Source: Deinococcus hopiensis KR-140
Lineage (GTDB): Bacteria; Deinococcota; Deinococci; Deinococcales; Deinococcaceae
DNA: 64,000 bases
Assembly (NCBI GenBank): GCA_943327755.2
Contig: CALPYF020000001.1
Location: forward strand, 124,001-188,000
Reading direction: 5' to 3'
Below the pieces are notes generated by a model, which did no database searches, was not told the origin of the DNA, and saw only the letters and a list, made by a program, of their open reading frames with translations. Each line of letters opens with the position of its first letter. Positions within the stretch are counted from its first letter, which is position 1. Positions 21,837 to 30,899 of the stretch are shown piece after piece. Made by a program: the position numbers and the translations under genes.

Positions 21837-22556
21837 ATGACCGACACTGCCGCCGACCCGCAGGCCCGACTGGAGGCCGCCCTGCCTGCCGCCCTCGAAC
21901 GCCTGCGGGCCACGCCGGGCGCGTACGCGGCCCTGTGGTGCGGCAGTGCCGCGCGGGGCGAGGGGAACGCGCACAGCGACCTCGACTTCCACGTGCTCGT
22001 GAGCGGCGACGAGAGGTGGCGCGCGAACTACGTCGTGGACGGCGTGCCGGTCGAGGCGTTCCACAACCCCGTGCGCAAGGTCCGCGCGATGTTCGCCGCC
22101 GGGCAGGGCGACACCATCACCATGTACGCCGAGGGCCGCCCCGTGTGGCCGCACCCGGATCTGAACGCCCTGATCGCCGAGGCCCGCGCCCTGCACGCCG
22201 CCGGGCCGGAAGCGCGCCCCCTGGGGCAGCAGGCCCGCTTCCGGCTGGTTGAGGAGGTCATGGACGCCCGCGCCCTGGCCGCGGCGGGCGATCCGCTGCA
22301 CGTGCTCGTGGCGTGCCGCGCCGCCGGACTGGCCGTGGAGGCACTGTTCGGGGCGCGCGGCTGGTGGGCGGTCAAACCGCAGCGCTGGCTGTCCACGTTG
22401 CAGGAGCACGACCCGGACGCCGCCCACGACCTCCGGGCCGTGCTGACCGCGCCGGACGCCTCTGCGCGGCAGGTGGCGCTGGAGGCCCTGACCGTCCGCG
22501 TGACCGGCGACCTGACGTACCATGAGGGCGGCAGCGACCCGGTCGCGGTGCCCTGA
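21837..22556 (+). CDS. Nucleotidyltransferase-fold protein
   Basis: A 239-residue protein. The pol-beta-type nucleotidyltransferase motif is clear: WCGSAARGEGNAHSDLDFHV, i.e. GS followed by the DxD metal site at about residues 50-52. The C-terminal helical part resembles aminoglycoside adenylyltransferase-like or MNT-type proteins. It could modify a small molecule or an RNA/protein target; no HEPN partner is adjacent. TACCCT lies seven bases before the ATG. Confidence 0.78.
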   Translation: MTDTAADPQARLEAALPAALERLRATPGAYAALWCGSAARGEGNAHSDLDFHVLVSGDERWRANYVVDGVPVEAFHNPVRKVRAMFAAGQGDTITMYAEGRPVWPHPDLNALIAEARALHAAGPEARPLGQQARFRLVEEVMDARALAAAGDPLHVLVACRAAGLAVEALFGARGWWAVKPQRWLSTLQEHDPDAAHDLRAVLTAPDASARQVALEALTVRVTGDLTYHEGGSDPVAVP

Positions 22557-22656
22557 ACCCCCGATCCCCTGACCACAGAGGCCGGTGGTGAACCTGAAGG
22601 GCGTTCAGGTGCGCCTCAGCCGCACGCCCGGGCGGGGCGGGCAGACTGCGGGGCAG

Positions 22657-23925
22657 ATGGCACGATTCTCGACCCGCAGTCTCAGCAGTGGCCCCGCCGG
22701 GCGCGGCACCCGCGTGGACGGCCGGAAAGTCCTCGTCCTGATCCTCGCCGGGGGGAAGGGCGAGCGGCTGGGCGTCCTGACGCAGGAGCGCGCCAAGCCC
22801 GCCCTGACGTTCGGCGGCACGTACCGCCTGATCGACTTCGCGCTGAGCAACTGCATGCACAGCGGCCTGCCCGACGTGTGGGTGCTGGAGGAATACCAGC
22901 TGCACACCCTGAACGACCACCTGACCAACGGCCGCCCCTGGGACCTGGACCGCACGTACGGCGGACTGGAGGTGCTGCCCCCCAGCCCCGACACCCTGAC
23001 CGGCGCGCTGGAAGACGCCGGGAACGCGGACGCCCTGCATGCCAACCGGCACCTGATCCGGTCATACGCGCCGGACGTGGTGGTGGTCCTGTCCGCCGAT
23101 CACGTGTACACCCTGGATTACACCGAGGTGATCCGCCACCACCTGAAGGTCGGCGCGGCCGTCACGATGGTCACCACCGACCTGCCCGGCGGGGAAGACG
23201 CCACCAGGTTCGGGAACGTGCAGGTCACGAAGGGCGGCCGCGTGAAGCGCTTCGCGTACAAGCCCGAAGAGCCACTGGGGGGCCCCATCACCACCGAGGT
23301 CTTCGTGTACGACGCCCCGGCGCTGCTGCGCACCCTGGACGACCTGCGCGCCGTCACGCCCGCCGGTCAGGGCCTGGGGGACTTCGGGCACGCGCTGATC
23401 CCCGCCTTCGTGAAGGCGAAGTCGGCGCACGCCTACGCCCTGGACGGCTACTGGCTGGACGTGGGCCTGCCCGGCGCGTACTTCCGCGCGCATCAGGACC
23501 TGCTCGCGGGTCGCTCGGTGCGCCTGGACACCCCCGAGTGGCCGGTCCTGAGCAGCAGCATTCCGCGCATGCCCGCCCGGATCGCGCAGGGGGCGCGGGT
23601 GGAGGACAGCCTCGTGTCGTACGGCTGTCACGTGCAGGGCCGCGTGATCCGCTCGGTGCTGTCCCCCGGCGTGACCGTGGAGGCCGGGGCGGTCGTCGAG
23701 GACGCCGTGATCCTGCGCGACGCGACCATTCGTGCCGGGGCGCACGTGCGCCGCGCCATCGTGGACGAGGAAGCCGTCATCGCGGCCCGCGTGGACGGCG
23801 GTCCGGACGGCGTGGCCGTGATCGGCGCGCGCGCCCACATCGCCGCGCCCGTGAAGGGGGACACGCAGGTGGAACCGGGCCGCCGCTGGCGCAGGGGCTC
23901 CCGCGAACGCACGACGGAGGAATAG
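22657..23925 (+). CDS. glgC: Glucose-1-phosphate adenylyltransferase
   Basis: A 422-residue ADP-glucose pyrophosphorylase, the committed step of glycogen synthesis. The nucleotide-binding start is LAGGKGERLGVLTQERAKPAL, followed by FALSNC, LSADHVYTLDY (metal site), YWLDVG, and a C-terminal left-handed beta-helix with repeated hexapeptides (about 330-400). The ATG at 22657 gives a family-like length. An in-frame GTG at 22585 would add 24 low-complexity residues and is less likely, though a GAGG precedes it. CAGACT lies nine bases upstream of the chosen ATG. Confidence 0.88.
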   Translation: MARFSTRSLSSGPAGRGTRVDGRKVLVLILAGGKGERLGVLTQERAKPALTFGGTYRLIDFALSNCMHSGLPDVWVLEEYQLHTLNDHLTNGRPWDLDRTYGGLEVLPPSPDTLTGALEDAGNADALHANRHLIRSYAPDVVVVLSADHVYTLDYTEVIRHHLKVGAAVTMVTTDLPGGEDATRFGNVQVTKGGRVKRFAYKPEEPLGGPITTEVFVYDAPALLRTLDDLRAVTPAGQGLGDFGHALIPAFVKAKSAHAYALDGYWLDVGLPGAYFRAHQDLLAGRSVRLDTPEWPVLSSSIPRMPARIAQGARVEDSLVSYGCHVQGRVIRSVLSPGVTVEAGAVVEDAVILRDATIRAGAHVRRAIVDEEAVIAARVDGGPDGVAVIGARAHIAAPVKGDTQVEPGRRWRRGSRERTTEE

Positions 23926-23968
23926 AGCACAAACCCCATCTGGCCGGAGGGGGCAGGGGAGGGGCCGG

Positions 23969-25342
23969 TCAGTCCGCCCCGCTGGGCGCATGCGCGGACA
24001 GCGCCGGATCCTCTACCCGTCGCAGCGCCGGGTTCAGGAGTTGCAGGGCTGCCACGACCGCCAGCGTCAGGCCCGCCGCGACCGCCACGCCGCCCGGCGC
24101 GTACCGCGCGGCCAGGAGGCCCGCCAGCGCACTGCTCGCCGGGGATGTGAACTGAGCGATCAGGCGGCGGACGCTGAACACCCGGCCCTGCAACTCGGGC
24201 GGCACCTGCGACTGCCAGATGCTCTGCGAGTGCGCGTTCATCGCCGGGAACGTCAGCCCCATGACGAGCAGGGCCGCCGCCGCGCCCAGCACGGTGCCCG
24301 ACGCGCCGAACGCCGCGAACCCCAGCCCCGACACGATCATGGGCACCAGCACGCCCAGCACCCGGTTCCGCTTCAGGCCGCCCCAGGTGCTGATCAGCAC
24401 GCCGCCCAGCACGCCGCCGACGCTCTGCACGACCGCGAGCGTCGCCAGCGTGCCCTGGAGCGTCCCGCCGCGCGCCTCCCAGTCGCCGTTCAGGCCGAAC
24501 TTCACGATCAGGGGCTCCAGCACCCCCAGGTTGCTCGTGCACAGGTTCGCCACGGCAAACGTCAGCAGCAGCGTCAGCAGGGGCCGCCGCTGTCCGATGA
24601 ACACCCACCCGAAGCGCATGTCCGCCAGCAGACTGCCGCGCGCCTCCCCCTCCCGCCGCGCGGGCGACGGCACCCGCAGCCGCGACAGGATCAGCACCGC
24701 CACCAGGAACGTCACCGCGTCCACCGCGTACGCGAACGGCACCCCGTCCTGCAGGCCCGAGAGCCACGCCGGACCACTCCCGCTCTGGCGCAACAGCGCA
24801 GGCACGCCGATCAGCAGCGCCGCCGCCGCCGGACCCACCAGCCCCGCCAGACTCCAGACCGTCTGCATCATGCCGTTCGCGCGGGGCAGCCGCTCGCGCG
24901 GCACCAGACTCGTGTAACTCGCGTCGAACGCCGACCCGTGGAAGGTGGACACCGCCCCCATCAGCGCCGTCAGGGCGACCAGCGCCCACAGCGGCGTCGC
25001 GGCCGAACCCACCAGCAGCAGCGTGCCCAGTGTCAACGCGACCCCCGCCACGTCGCACGCCAGCATGATCCGCCGCCGGTCGTGCCGGTCCGTCCACACG
25101 CCCGCCAGTGGGGCCAGCAGCGTTGCCGTCAGTGCCCACGCCAGCGCGGTCAGCGACAGCGCCGCCGCCAGCTGCGGCTTCTGCTCCGCCAGCGGAAAGC
25201 GCGTCTGCGTCAGGTAGATGTTGAACGCGAACCCCGCCACCGCCGACCCGATCACGCTCAGCGCCTGCGACCCCCACAGCCACAGGAACGTCCGCCACCC
25301 GTCCGGCGGCGACAGGGACTCGGGGGAAGCAGGGGAGGTCAT
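23969..25342 (-). CDS. MFS transporter, EntS/MFS_3-like
   Basis: A 457-residue protein with about 12 membrane segments. The loop 2-3 signature is GVWTDRHDRRRIM and a central cytoplasmic loop lies around PSPARREGEAR. The layout and the VPRERLPRANGM motif are those of MFS_3 exporters such as EntS (siderophore or macrolide export); the substrate is unknown. The start is divergent from the GNAT gene, and both have TANNNT boxes in the 70-base spacer (TACGCT six bases before this ATG). Confidence 0.87.
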   Translation of the reverse strand: MTSPASPESLSPPDGWRTFLWLWGSQALSVIGSAVAGFAFNIYLTQTRFPLAEQKPQLAAALSLTALAWALTATLLAPLAGVWTDRHDRRRIMLACDVAGVALTLGTLLLVGSAATPLWALVALTALMGAVSTFHGSAFDASYTSLVPRERLPRANGMMQTVWSLAGLVGPAAAALLIGVPALLRQSGSGPAWLSGLQDGVPFAYAVDAVTFLVAVLILSRLRVPSPARREGEARGSLLADMRFGWVFIGQRRPLLTLLLTFAVANLCTSNLGVLEPLIVKFGLNGDWEARGGTLQGTLATLAVVQSVGGVLGGVLISTWGGLKRNRVLGVLVPMIVSGLGFAAFGASGTVLGAAAALLVMGLTFPAMNAHSQSIWQSQVPPELQGRVFSVRRLIAQFTSPASSALAGLLAARYAPGGVAVAAGLTLAVVAALQLLNPALRRVEDPALSAHAPSGAD

Positions 25343-25412
25343 GCGCCCAGCGTAGGCCCGCCCCCACGCGCCGCACATGCGCCAGATGACCTGCCCTACC
25401 CTGACCCCATGC

Positions 25413-25820
25413 GTGCGTCTGCACGCCACCCCCACCTCGGACACGGACGCCCTCCTGACCCGTGCCATGTCCCCCGACCCACAGCGCATCCAGGCTGCCC
25501 TGCACCGCTACCGCACCGATCCCGCCTGGCAGCTGCACACCTGGGAGGTCGCCGGGCAGGCCGTCTGCGCCGCCGGGCTGACCACCCAGGGGACGCACGG
25601 CACCGTCCGGCACATCGGCACGCACCCCGACCACGCCCGGCAGGGTCACGCCCGCGCCCTCCTGCACGCCCTGATGGACACCCTGCACCTGCACACCCTG
25701 ACCGCCGACACCGACGATGATGCCGCCGACTTCTACCGCCGCAGCGGCTTCAGCGTCCATGAAATCCCCAGCCCCTGGGACCGCCGCCGCTACCGCTGCA
25801 CGCTCACGCGGGAGAGGTAA
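25413..25820 (+). CDS. GNAT-family N-acetyltransferase
   Basis: A 135-residue single GNAT domain. The acetyl-CoA loop is IGTHPDHARQGHARALL (about residues 73-89) and the C-terminal part is DDAADFYRRSGF. I chose the GTG at 25413, which gives MRLHATPTSD and a typical GNAT start; TACCCT lies ten bases upstream. An in-frame ATG at 25377 would overlap the divergent promoter. The substrate is unknown. Confidence 0.83.
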   Translation: MRLHATPTSDTDALLTRAMSPDPQRIQAALHRYRTDPAWQLHTWEVAGQAVCAAGLTTQGTHGTVRHIGTHPDHARQGHARALLHALMDTLHLHTLTADTDDDAADFYRRSGFSVHEIPSPWDRRRYRCTLTRER

Positions 25821-25886
25821 TCACGCCGACGTGTGCCTGCGTCGTCCGCTCAAGGTTGCGCCCGCAGCGGTGTGGTCTATCCAGGA

Positions 25887-26432
25887 TTACTTCCGGAGTT
25901 TCTTGCGTTCCTGCACGGCGAGTTCGTCCACGCGTTCGTTCTCGCCGTGCCCGGCGTGGCCCTTGACCCACACGAACGTCAGGGCGTGCGTGTGGGCCTG
26001 CGCGATCAGTTCCTCCCACAGGTCCTGGTTCTTCACGGGGTCGCCCCCGGCGGTCTTCCAGCCGTTGCGCTGCCACTTGAGGATCCAGCCGTCCGTGAAG
26101 GCCTTGCGCAGGTACTGGCTGTCCGTGACGACCCGCACCTGACAGGGCCGTTTGAGGACCTTCAGGCCTTCGAGGAGGCCGCGCAGTTCCATGCGGTTGT
26201 TGGTGGTGCCTTCCTCGTTGCCGCTCAGGACGAGTTCTTTGCCCTTGTAATTCAGGATGGTGGCCCAGCCGCCGTGTCCGGCCTGGGTGTCGCACGCGCC
26301 GTCGCTGTACAGTTCGACGTTCTCCCCGGTGATGGGCGCGTCTGGCTGGATGCCGGCCTTGATGGGCAGGCGGTCGCGCGCGGCGGCCTGCGCTTTCTGC
26401 GCGGCAGATTGGGGGCGGTGCGGGCGGGTCAT
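25887..26432 (-). CDS. rnhA: Ribonuclease HI
   Basis: A 181-residue type 1 RNase H that degrades RNA in RNA-DNA hybrids. The catalytic D-E-D-D set is visible in YSDGACDTQ, NNRMELRGL, VVTDSQYL and NERVDELA, with the basic handle NGWKTAGGDPVKN. The N-terminal extension of about 40 basic residues is longer than in E. coli. GGAGA precedes the ATG at 26432. Confidence 0.93.
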   Translation of the reverse strand: MTRPHRPQSAAQKAQAAARDRLPIKAGIQPDAPITGENVELYSDGACDTQAGHGGWATILNYKGKELVLSGNEEGTTNNRMELRGLLEGLKVLKRPCQVRVVTDSQYLRKAFTDGWILKWQRNGWKTAGGDPVKNQDLWEELIAQAHTHALTFVWVKGHAGHGENERVDELAVQERKKLRK

Positions 26433-26592
26433 GTTCTCTCCGGGCGTATCGCCCCGAGCAGAGCGAGCAGGAGTCGGTCGCGGGCCGGGCGCGGAGTTGC
26501 CCCGCCAGTGGTGTCCTGGCGGGGGAACGGAGCAGACGGGGCGCGACTCATATCCTGGGAACTGTAGGGATGGGCGGCCCGTACTGTCAAGC

Positions 26593-27054
26593 ATGATCCG
26601 CTCGCCCCTGACCATTCCCGAACCGGACCGCACGCCCGCGATCGTCACGCACCTGTCGCCGCTGGCGGGGTTCGTGATTCCCACGCTGGGGAACCTGCTG
26701 GGGCCGCTGGTGGCGTGGCTGGCGTTCCGGGACCGCAGCCGCGCGCTGGACGAGCAGGGCAAGGAGGCGCTGAACTTCCAGCTCAGCTGGTGGCTGTACT
26801 CGCTGGTGCTGGGGGTGCTGGCGTTCGTGCTGTTCAGCCTGGGTCTGCTGGGCGGCGCGGTGGGGGCCGCGGCGGGCGCGCCGGACCTGGGGGCGTTCGC
26901 GTTCCTGGGGTCGTTCGGGGCGTTCTTCCTGTTCTTCCTGCCGGTGCTGCTGATCGTCAGCGTGGTGCCGTTCGTGTTCATGATCCTGGCGGTGGTGCGG
27001 GTCAGTGCGGGGCAGGCGTACCACTATCCCCTCAGCATCCGCTTTTTAAAGTAA
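26593..27054 (+). CDS. DUF4870 domain membrane protein
   Basis: A 153-residue protein with the DUF4870 pattern: HLSPLAGFVIPTLGNLLGPLVAWLAF, a charged loop (DRSRALDEQGKEALNFQLSWWLY), then two more membrane segments and the motif AVVRVSAGQAYHYPLSIRFL. The role is unknown. TACTGT lies five bases before the ATG, a leaderless pattern. Confidence 0.85.
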   Translation: MIRSPLTIPEPDRTPAIVTHLSPLAGFVIPTLGNLLGPLVAWLAFRDRSRALDEQGKEALNFQLSWWLYSLVLGVLAFVLFSLGLLGGAVGAAAGAPDLGAFAFLGSFGAFFLFFLPVLLIVSVVPFVFMILAVVRVSAGQAYHYPLSIRFLK

Positions 27055-27219
27055 GGCTGCCGGGTGACCGGGTCACCCCGAACGGAGTGAGCAGGCACCG
27101 GGCAGCTGTCCGTGAAGGTGGAGTCCGTCCCGGTGCGGTGTCCGGGAGGGGCGCAGCCGGAACGGGGAGCTGCTCCCTCGGCAGTGGTGAGGGGGCAGCC
27201 GGGGGGTATGCTGCTCTGC

Positions 27220-27972
27220 ATGCGGATCATGGCTGTGTTTGCGCACCCGGACGACGAGATCGGGTGCATCGGGACGCTGGCGAAGCACGCGGCGCGCGGG
27301 GACGAGGTGCTGCTGGTCTGGACGACGCTGGGCGAACTCGCCAGTCAGTTCGGGGACACCTCGCACGAGGAGGTGACCCGTGTGCGGCGCGAGCATGGCG
27401 CGTGGGTCGCCGAGCGGATCGGGGCGCGGTATCACTTCTTCGACATGGGGGACAGCCGCATGACGGGCGGCCGCGCCGAGGCGCTGCAACTGGCGCGGCT
27501 GTACGCGCAGTTCCGGCCGAACGCGGTGATCACCTGGAGTGACGATCACCCGCACCCGGATCACCGGATGACGGCGAAGATCGCGTTCGATGCGATCACG
27601 CTGGCGCGCATCCCGAAGATCATCAACGAGGCGGGGGGCGTGGCGATGCCGCCCGCGCCGGACCTGAGCGGGGACGCCGCGCCCGAGAGCGGCGAGGACG
27701 TGCGCCGCCTGGATGCGTGGCGGGAGCCGGTGCGCTTCTACCAGTACTTCGCGCCCGCCAGTCCGTACCCGGAGGTGTTCGTGAACACGGCGGACACCCT
27801 GGACGTGGGAGCCGAGGTCATGGGCTTCTATCAGGCGTTCTACAAGTGGCAGTGGACGGCGGAACAGTACCGGGCGGCGCGGATGGACCTGGGGCGTCTG
27901 GCGGGCGTGGGCGCGGCCGAGCGGTTCAACCTGCGGGTCACGCATCTGCCTGCGCGGGACTACCTGCACTGA
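27220..27972 (+). CDS. PIG-L/LmbE family deacetylase
   Basis: A 250-residue zinc-dependent deacetylase. The metal site is visible in AHPDDEIGCIGTL (about residues 8-20) and DHPHPDHRM (about 108-116). Family members deacetylate GlcNAc-containing thiol precursors or lipids. Deinococcus makes bacillithiol, so a BshB role is possible but not shown by context. I chose the ATG at 27220 (MRIMAVFAHPDDE) with TATGCT seven bases upstream. An earlier in-frame start at 27209 is possible. Confidence 0.85.
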   Translation: MRIMAVFAHPDDEIGCIGTLAKHAARGDEVLLVWTTLGELASQFGDTSHEEVTRVRREHGAWVAERIGARYHFFDMGDSRMTGGRAEALQLARLYAQFRPNAVITWSDDHPHPDHRMTAKIAFDAITLARIPKIINEAGGVAMPPAPDLSGDAAPESGEDVRRLDAWREPVRFYQYFAPASPYPEVFVNTADTLDVGAEVMGFYQAFYKWQWTAEQYRAARMDLGRLAGVGAAERFNLRVTHLPARDYLH

Positions 27973-28038
27973 TCATGGCCGCGCGGCCAGCGAGCGGGAC
28001 GCGCGCCTGACCGGGAACGCGCTACAGTGGCGGTTAGC

Positions 28039-28590
28039 ATGTCGGAGTCCATCAATATCAAGCAGACGATCGTGGTCCGTGCCCGCCCGGACGTCCTGTA
28101 CCGCCTCGCGCTGGAACCGAAACGCCGCGCGAAATGGGACCCGAACCTCGCGTCCGCTGATTACGAGGGCGAGGGCGGTCGCCTCGCAAACAACGCCCTG
28201 GTGCGCTTCAAGTTCACGCGCCGCCTGCTGGGTCTGGGCTTCACCGCGAAGTACGGGCAGCTTCAGGCTCCGCAGCGCGGCGGCTGGGAGAGCGTGCGGC
28301 ACGTCGGCCCGCTGGAAAAGCTCACGCAGGGCTGGATCTTCAAACCCATGCCCGGCGGGACCGAGGTAACCCTGACCGTGAACGGCAAGGTCCGCTACAA
28401 GTGGGTGCGGGTGCCCGTGGAGCGCGTCCTGCACAACATGGTTGCCACGACCCTGCTGGAACTCCAGCGCACGGTGGACGCCCAGGGCGCGCAGCTCATG
28501 GAGGACATGGGCCGCGAACTGGCCGAGAAGCAGAAGGCCGACCAGAAGGCTGCGAAGGAAGCCGCGAAGGCCGCCAAGCGCAGAAAGTAA
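28039..28590 (+). CDS. SRPBCC (START-like) domain protein
   Basis: A 183-residue protein. The polyketide-cyclase/START-like fold spans about 8-150 (KQTIVVRARPDVLYRLALEP, then KWDPNL, and FKPMPGGTEVTLTV late in the domain). A highly basic Lys/Ala tail (ADQKAAKEAAKAAKRRK) follows and could contact nucleic acid or membrane. The ligand is unknown. TACAGT lies ten bases before the ATG. Confidence 0.8.
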   Translation: MSESINIKQTIVVRARPDVLYRLALEPKRRAKWDPNLASADYEGEGGRLANNALVRFKFTRRLLGLGFTAKYGQLQAPQRGGWESVRHVGPLEKLTQGWIFKPMPGGTEVTLTVNGKVRYKWVRVPVERVLHNMVATTLLELQRTVDAQGAQLMEDMGRELAEKQKADQKAAKEAAKAAKRRK

Positions 28591-28600
28591 GACCCCAGGG

Positions 28601-28646
28601 CCGGGTGCCCGCCACGCCTCCCGGTGAGGACGCGGTGGGCACCCGG
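28601..28646. terminator. Bidirectional hairpin between convergent genes
   Basis: CCGGGTGCCC (28601-28610) is the perfect complement of GGGCACCCGG (28637-28646) between the SRPBCC gene and the end of proS. Confidence 0.55.
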
Positions 28647-28651
28647 TCCGG

Positions 28652-30427
28652 TCAGGCGAAGCGGGCACGCAGCCAGCCCGCGACCTCAGCCAGCGGGAGG
28701 GTGAGTGTCTCGCCGCTGCGGCGGTCCTTCACCTCGACCTCGCCGCGGTCGAGGGTGCGGCCCAGCGTCACGCGGTACGGGACGCCCAGCAGGTCCGCGT
28801 CCGCGAATTTCGCCCCGGCGCGTTCGTCGCGGTCGTCCAGCAGCGGGGCCAGCCCGGCGGCGCGCAGCGCGGCGTACAGGGTCCGCGCGGCCTCCTGCTG
28901 CGCGCCATGGCGGACGTCCACGACGATCAGGTGCGCGTGGAACGGCGCGAGGGCGTCCGGCCAGACCAGTCCCCGCTCGTCGGACAACTGCTCCGCGACG
29001 GCCTGCGCCAGCCGCGACACGCCGATCCCGTAACAGCCCATCTGGAACGGACGTTCGCTGCCGTCCGCCGCGGTGAACGTCGCGTTCATCGCCGCCGAGT
29101 ACCGCGTGCCCAGCTGGAACACGTGCCCCACCTCAATCCCCCGCGCCGACTGGAGCACCTGCGTGTCGTCGTGCAGGGCGGCCTCGCCCGCGCGGGCCTG
29201 CCGCACGTCCACCTCTTCCGGCAGGGCGTACTGCGTGCCCCAGTTCGCGCCCGTGACGTGCCAGTCGGTGTCGTTCGCGCCGGTCGTGAAGTCCCGCAGC
29301 GCCGCGCCCGCCGGGTCGCACAGCCGCAGGAACGAGCCCTCCACGCCCTCCCGCACTGCGATGACGCTGTCCGGCAGGTCCGGCGCGAGGTACCCCAGCG
29401 GCAGTGCGCCCACCGCCCAGGCGTCCGGCTGCGCGACCTCCAACCCCACCAGTTCCCCGTCCACGCGGGCCTGCACGGCATTCCACAGTTTCACCGGGTT
29501 CACGCTGTGATCCCCGCGCAGGCTGACGAGCACCGGCCGCAGCACCCGCCGCCCCGCCCGCAGGCACACGGCGTCGTACAGGACGTTCTTCAGCATGTGC
29601 GCCGCCTCGCACCCCAGCGCCGCGCACGCCCCGGCAACCGTCGCCGTGCCCGGCGTGTGCCGCCGCGCGAAGCCCACGAACGGACTCGGGGCCGCCACGG
29701 GCGCCCGCGACACGGCCCGCTCCGCGTTCGCCGCATACCGGCCGTCCGGGGTGAACAGCACCTCGTCCTCACCCACGTCACTCAGGACCATGAACTCGCG
29801 GCTCTCGGCCCCGCCGATGTTCCCGCTGTCCGCCTGCACCGCCCGCCACGCCACGCCCAGCCGCGACAGCACCCGCCCGTACACGCCGCTCATCGCCTCG
29901 AAATGCGCTTCCAGGCTCGCCGCGTCCGCGTGGAAGGAGTACGCGTCCTTCATCACGAACTCCCGCGTGCGCAGCAGCCCGAAGCGCGGGCGCAGCTCGT
30001 CACGGAACTTTCGCCCGAACTGGTACACGCTGACCGGCAGATCACGGTAACTGCGCACCAGCCCGCCCACCACGTCCAGCGCGACCTCCTCGTGCGTCGG
30101 GCCCAACGCGTGCGCCCGCCCCGCGCGGTCCGTCACCGTGAACATGATCCCCTCCGCCTGCGTGTACGCCTCCCAGCGCCCCGACGCCTCCCACAACGCC
30201 CGCGGCTGGAGCACCGGGAAACTCACCTCCTGCGACACGCCCTCCAGCTCCTCACGGATCAGGGCCTCCAGCCGCCCCATCACGCGGGTCATCAGCGGCA
30301 GGTGCGCGTACAGGCCGCTCCCCACCCGCCGCACGTACCCCGCCCGCAACAGGAACTGCACCCCGCGCGTCTCCGCGCCCTCCGGCGTCTCCCGCCACGT
30401 GCGGAACAGACTCTCACTCAATTTCAT
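28652..30427 (-). CDS. proS: Prolyl-tRNA synthetase
   Basis: A 591-residue bacterial-type class II ProRS. Motif 1 region is GLYAHLPLMTRV, motif 2 is FRDELRPRFGLLRTREFVMKD, and motif 3 is FQMGCYGIGVSR. An editing (INS) domain lies between motifs 2 and 3 (about 225-385) and an anticodon-binding domain is at the C-terminus. It charges tRNA-Pro in the cytoplasm. The ATG at 30427 has a strong AGGGGGG Shine-Dalgarno. I saw no T-box leader upstream. Confidence 0.95.
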   Translation of the reverse strand: MKLSESLFRTWRETPEGAETRGVQFLLRAGYVRRVGSGLYAHLPLMTRVMGRLEALIREELEGVSQEVSFPVLQPRALWEASGRWEAYTQAEGIMFTVTDRAGRAHALGPTHEEVALDVVGGLVRSYRDLPVSVYQFGRKFRDELRPRFGLLRTREFVMKDAYSFHADAASLEAHFEAMSGVYGRVLSRLGVAWRAVQADSGNIGGAESREFMVLSDVGEDEVLFTPDGRYAANAERAVSRAPVAAPSPFVGFARRHTPGTATVAGACAALGCEAAHMLKNVLYDAVCLRAGRRVLRPVLVSLRGDHSVNPVKLWNAVQARVDGELVGLEVAQPDAWAVGALPLGYLAPDLPDSVIAVREGVEGSFLRLCDPAGAALRDFTTGANDTDWHVTGANWGTQYALPEEVDVRQARAGEAALHDDTQVLQSARGIEVGHVFQLGTRYSAAMNATFTAADGSERPFQMGCYGIGVSRLAQAVAEQLSDERGLVWPDALAPFHAHLIVVDVRHGAQQEAARTLYAALRAAGLAPLLDDRDERAGAKFADADLLGVPYRVTLGRTLDRGEVEVKDRRSGETLTLPLAEVAGWLRARFA

Positions 30428-30847
30428 GCGGTGCCCCCCTCGGGGATCACGACCCGCGCCGCGCGACAGCAGGCGAGGTCGGATTGATGCGATGTGACGG
30501 CACGCCCAGCTCAGGGCCGGGCGGCAAACTCCAGAAGTGGCAGCGTCGGACGGACCGCCTCCGACTCCGGTGCATTCCGGGAACCGCGCCGGAATGCTCC
30601 TGCATCTCCGGCTGCACGTCCTTTCTGTTTCTCGCTCTGCTGCGCAGCTTTTGAAGTCCGCTCGGGTTGAGCAGAGCCCTCAACCACAGTTCATGTCACA
30701 CCCCGGAGGGTGGCGGGAGCACGGGCAGGCCCGCACCGATCCGGATGGTGGGGGAGATCTGCTCGCTCATGCCGCCCAGACTAAACGCGAGTCCGGGGAC
30801 GGTCAAGCGCAGATGTGGCGCGCCAGGAGGCAGGCGGGACAGCAACA
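30428..30847. other. Long intergenic region between proS and asd
   Basis: About 420 bases without a supported gene. It holds two hairpins: GCATTCCGG (30572-30580) with CCGGAATGC (30589-30597), and GTCGGA/TCCGAC around 30545-30565. Its composition (CTCGCTCTGCTGCGCAG around 30640) resembles spacers near 12.8, 26.5 and 27.1 kb. It may contain a dispersed Deinococcus repeat. No promoter is clear. Confidence 0.35.
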
Positions 30848-30890
30848 GGGGAGGTGGGATGCAGGTCCAGTGCCCACACCCCACCTCCCC
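30848..30890 (-). terminator. Hairpin downstream of asd
   Basis: CCCACCTCCCC (30880-30890) and GGGGAGGTGGG (30848-30858) form an 11-bp perfect stem just past the asd stop. Only a weak T-rich tail follows on the minus strand. Confidence 0.6.
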
Positions 30891-30899
30891 GGCTGCCGC

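Noticed and set aside
30428..30560. T-box leader upstream of proS
   Set aside because: GGCACCGC before the ATG recalled the T-box TGGNACCGCG motif, but it is the spacer after the AGGGGGG Shine-Dalgarno. No specifier loop or terminator is present.
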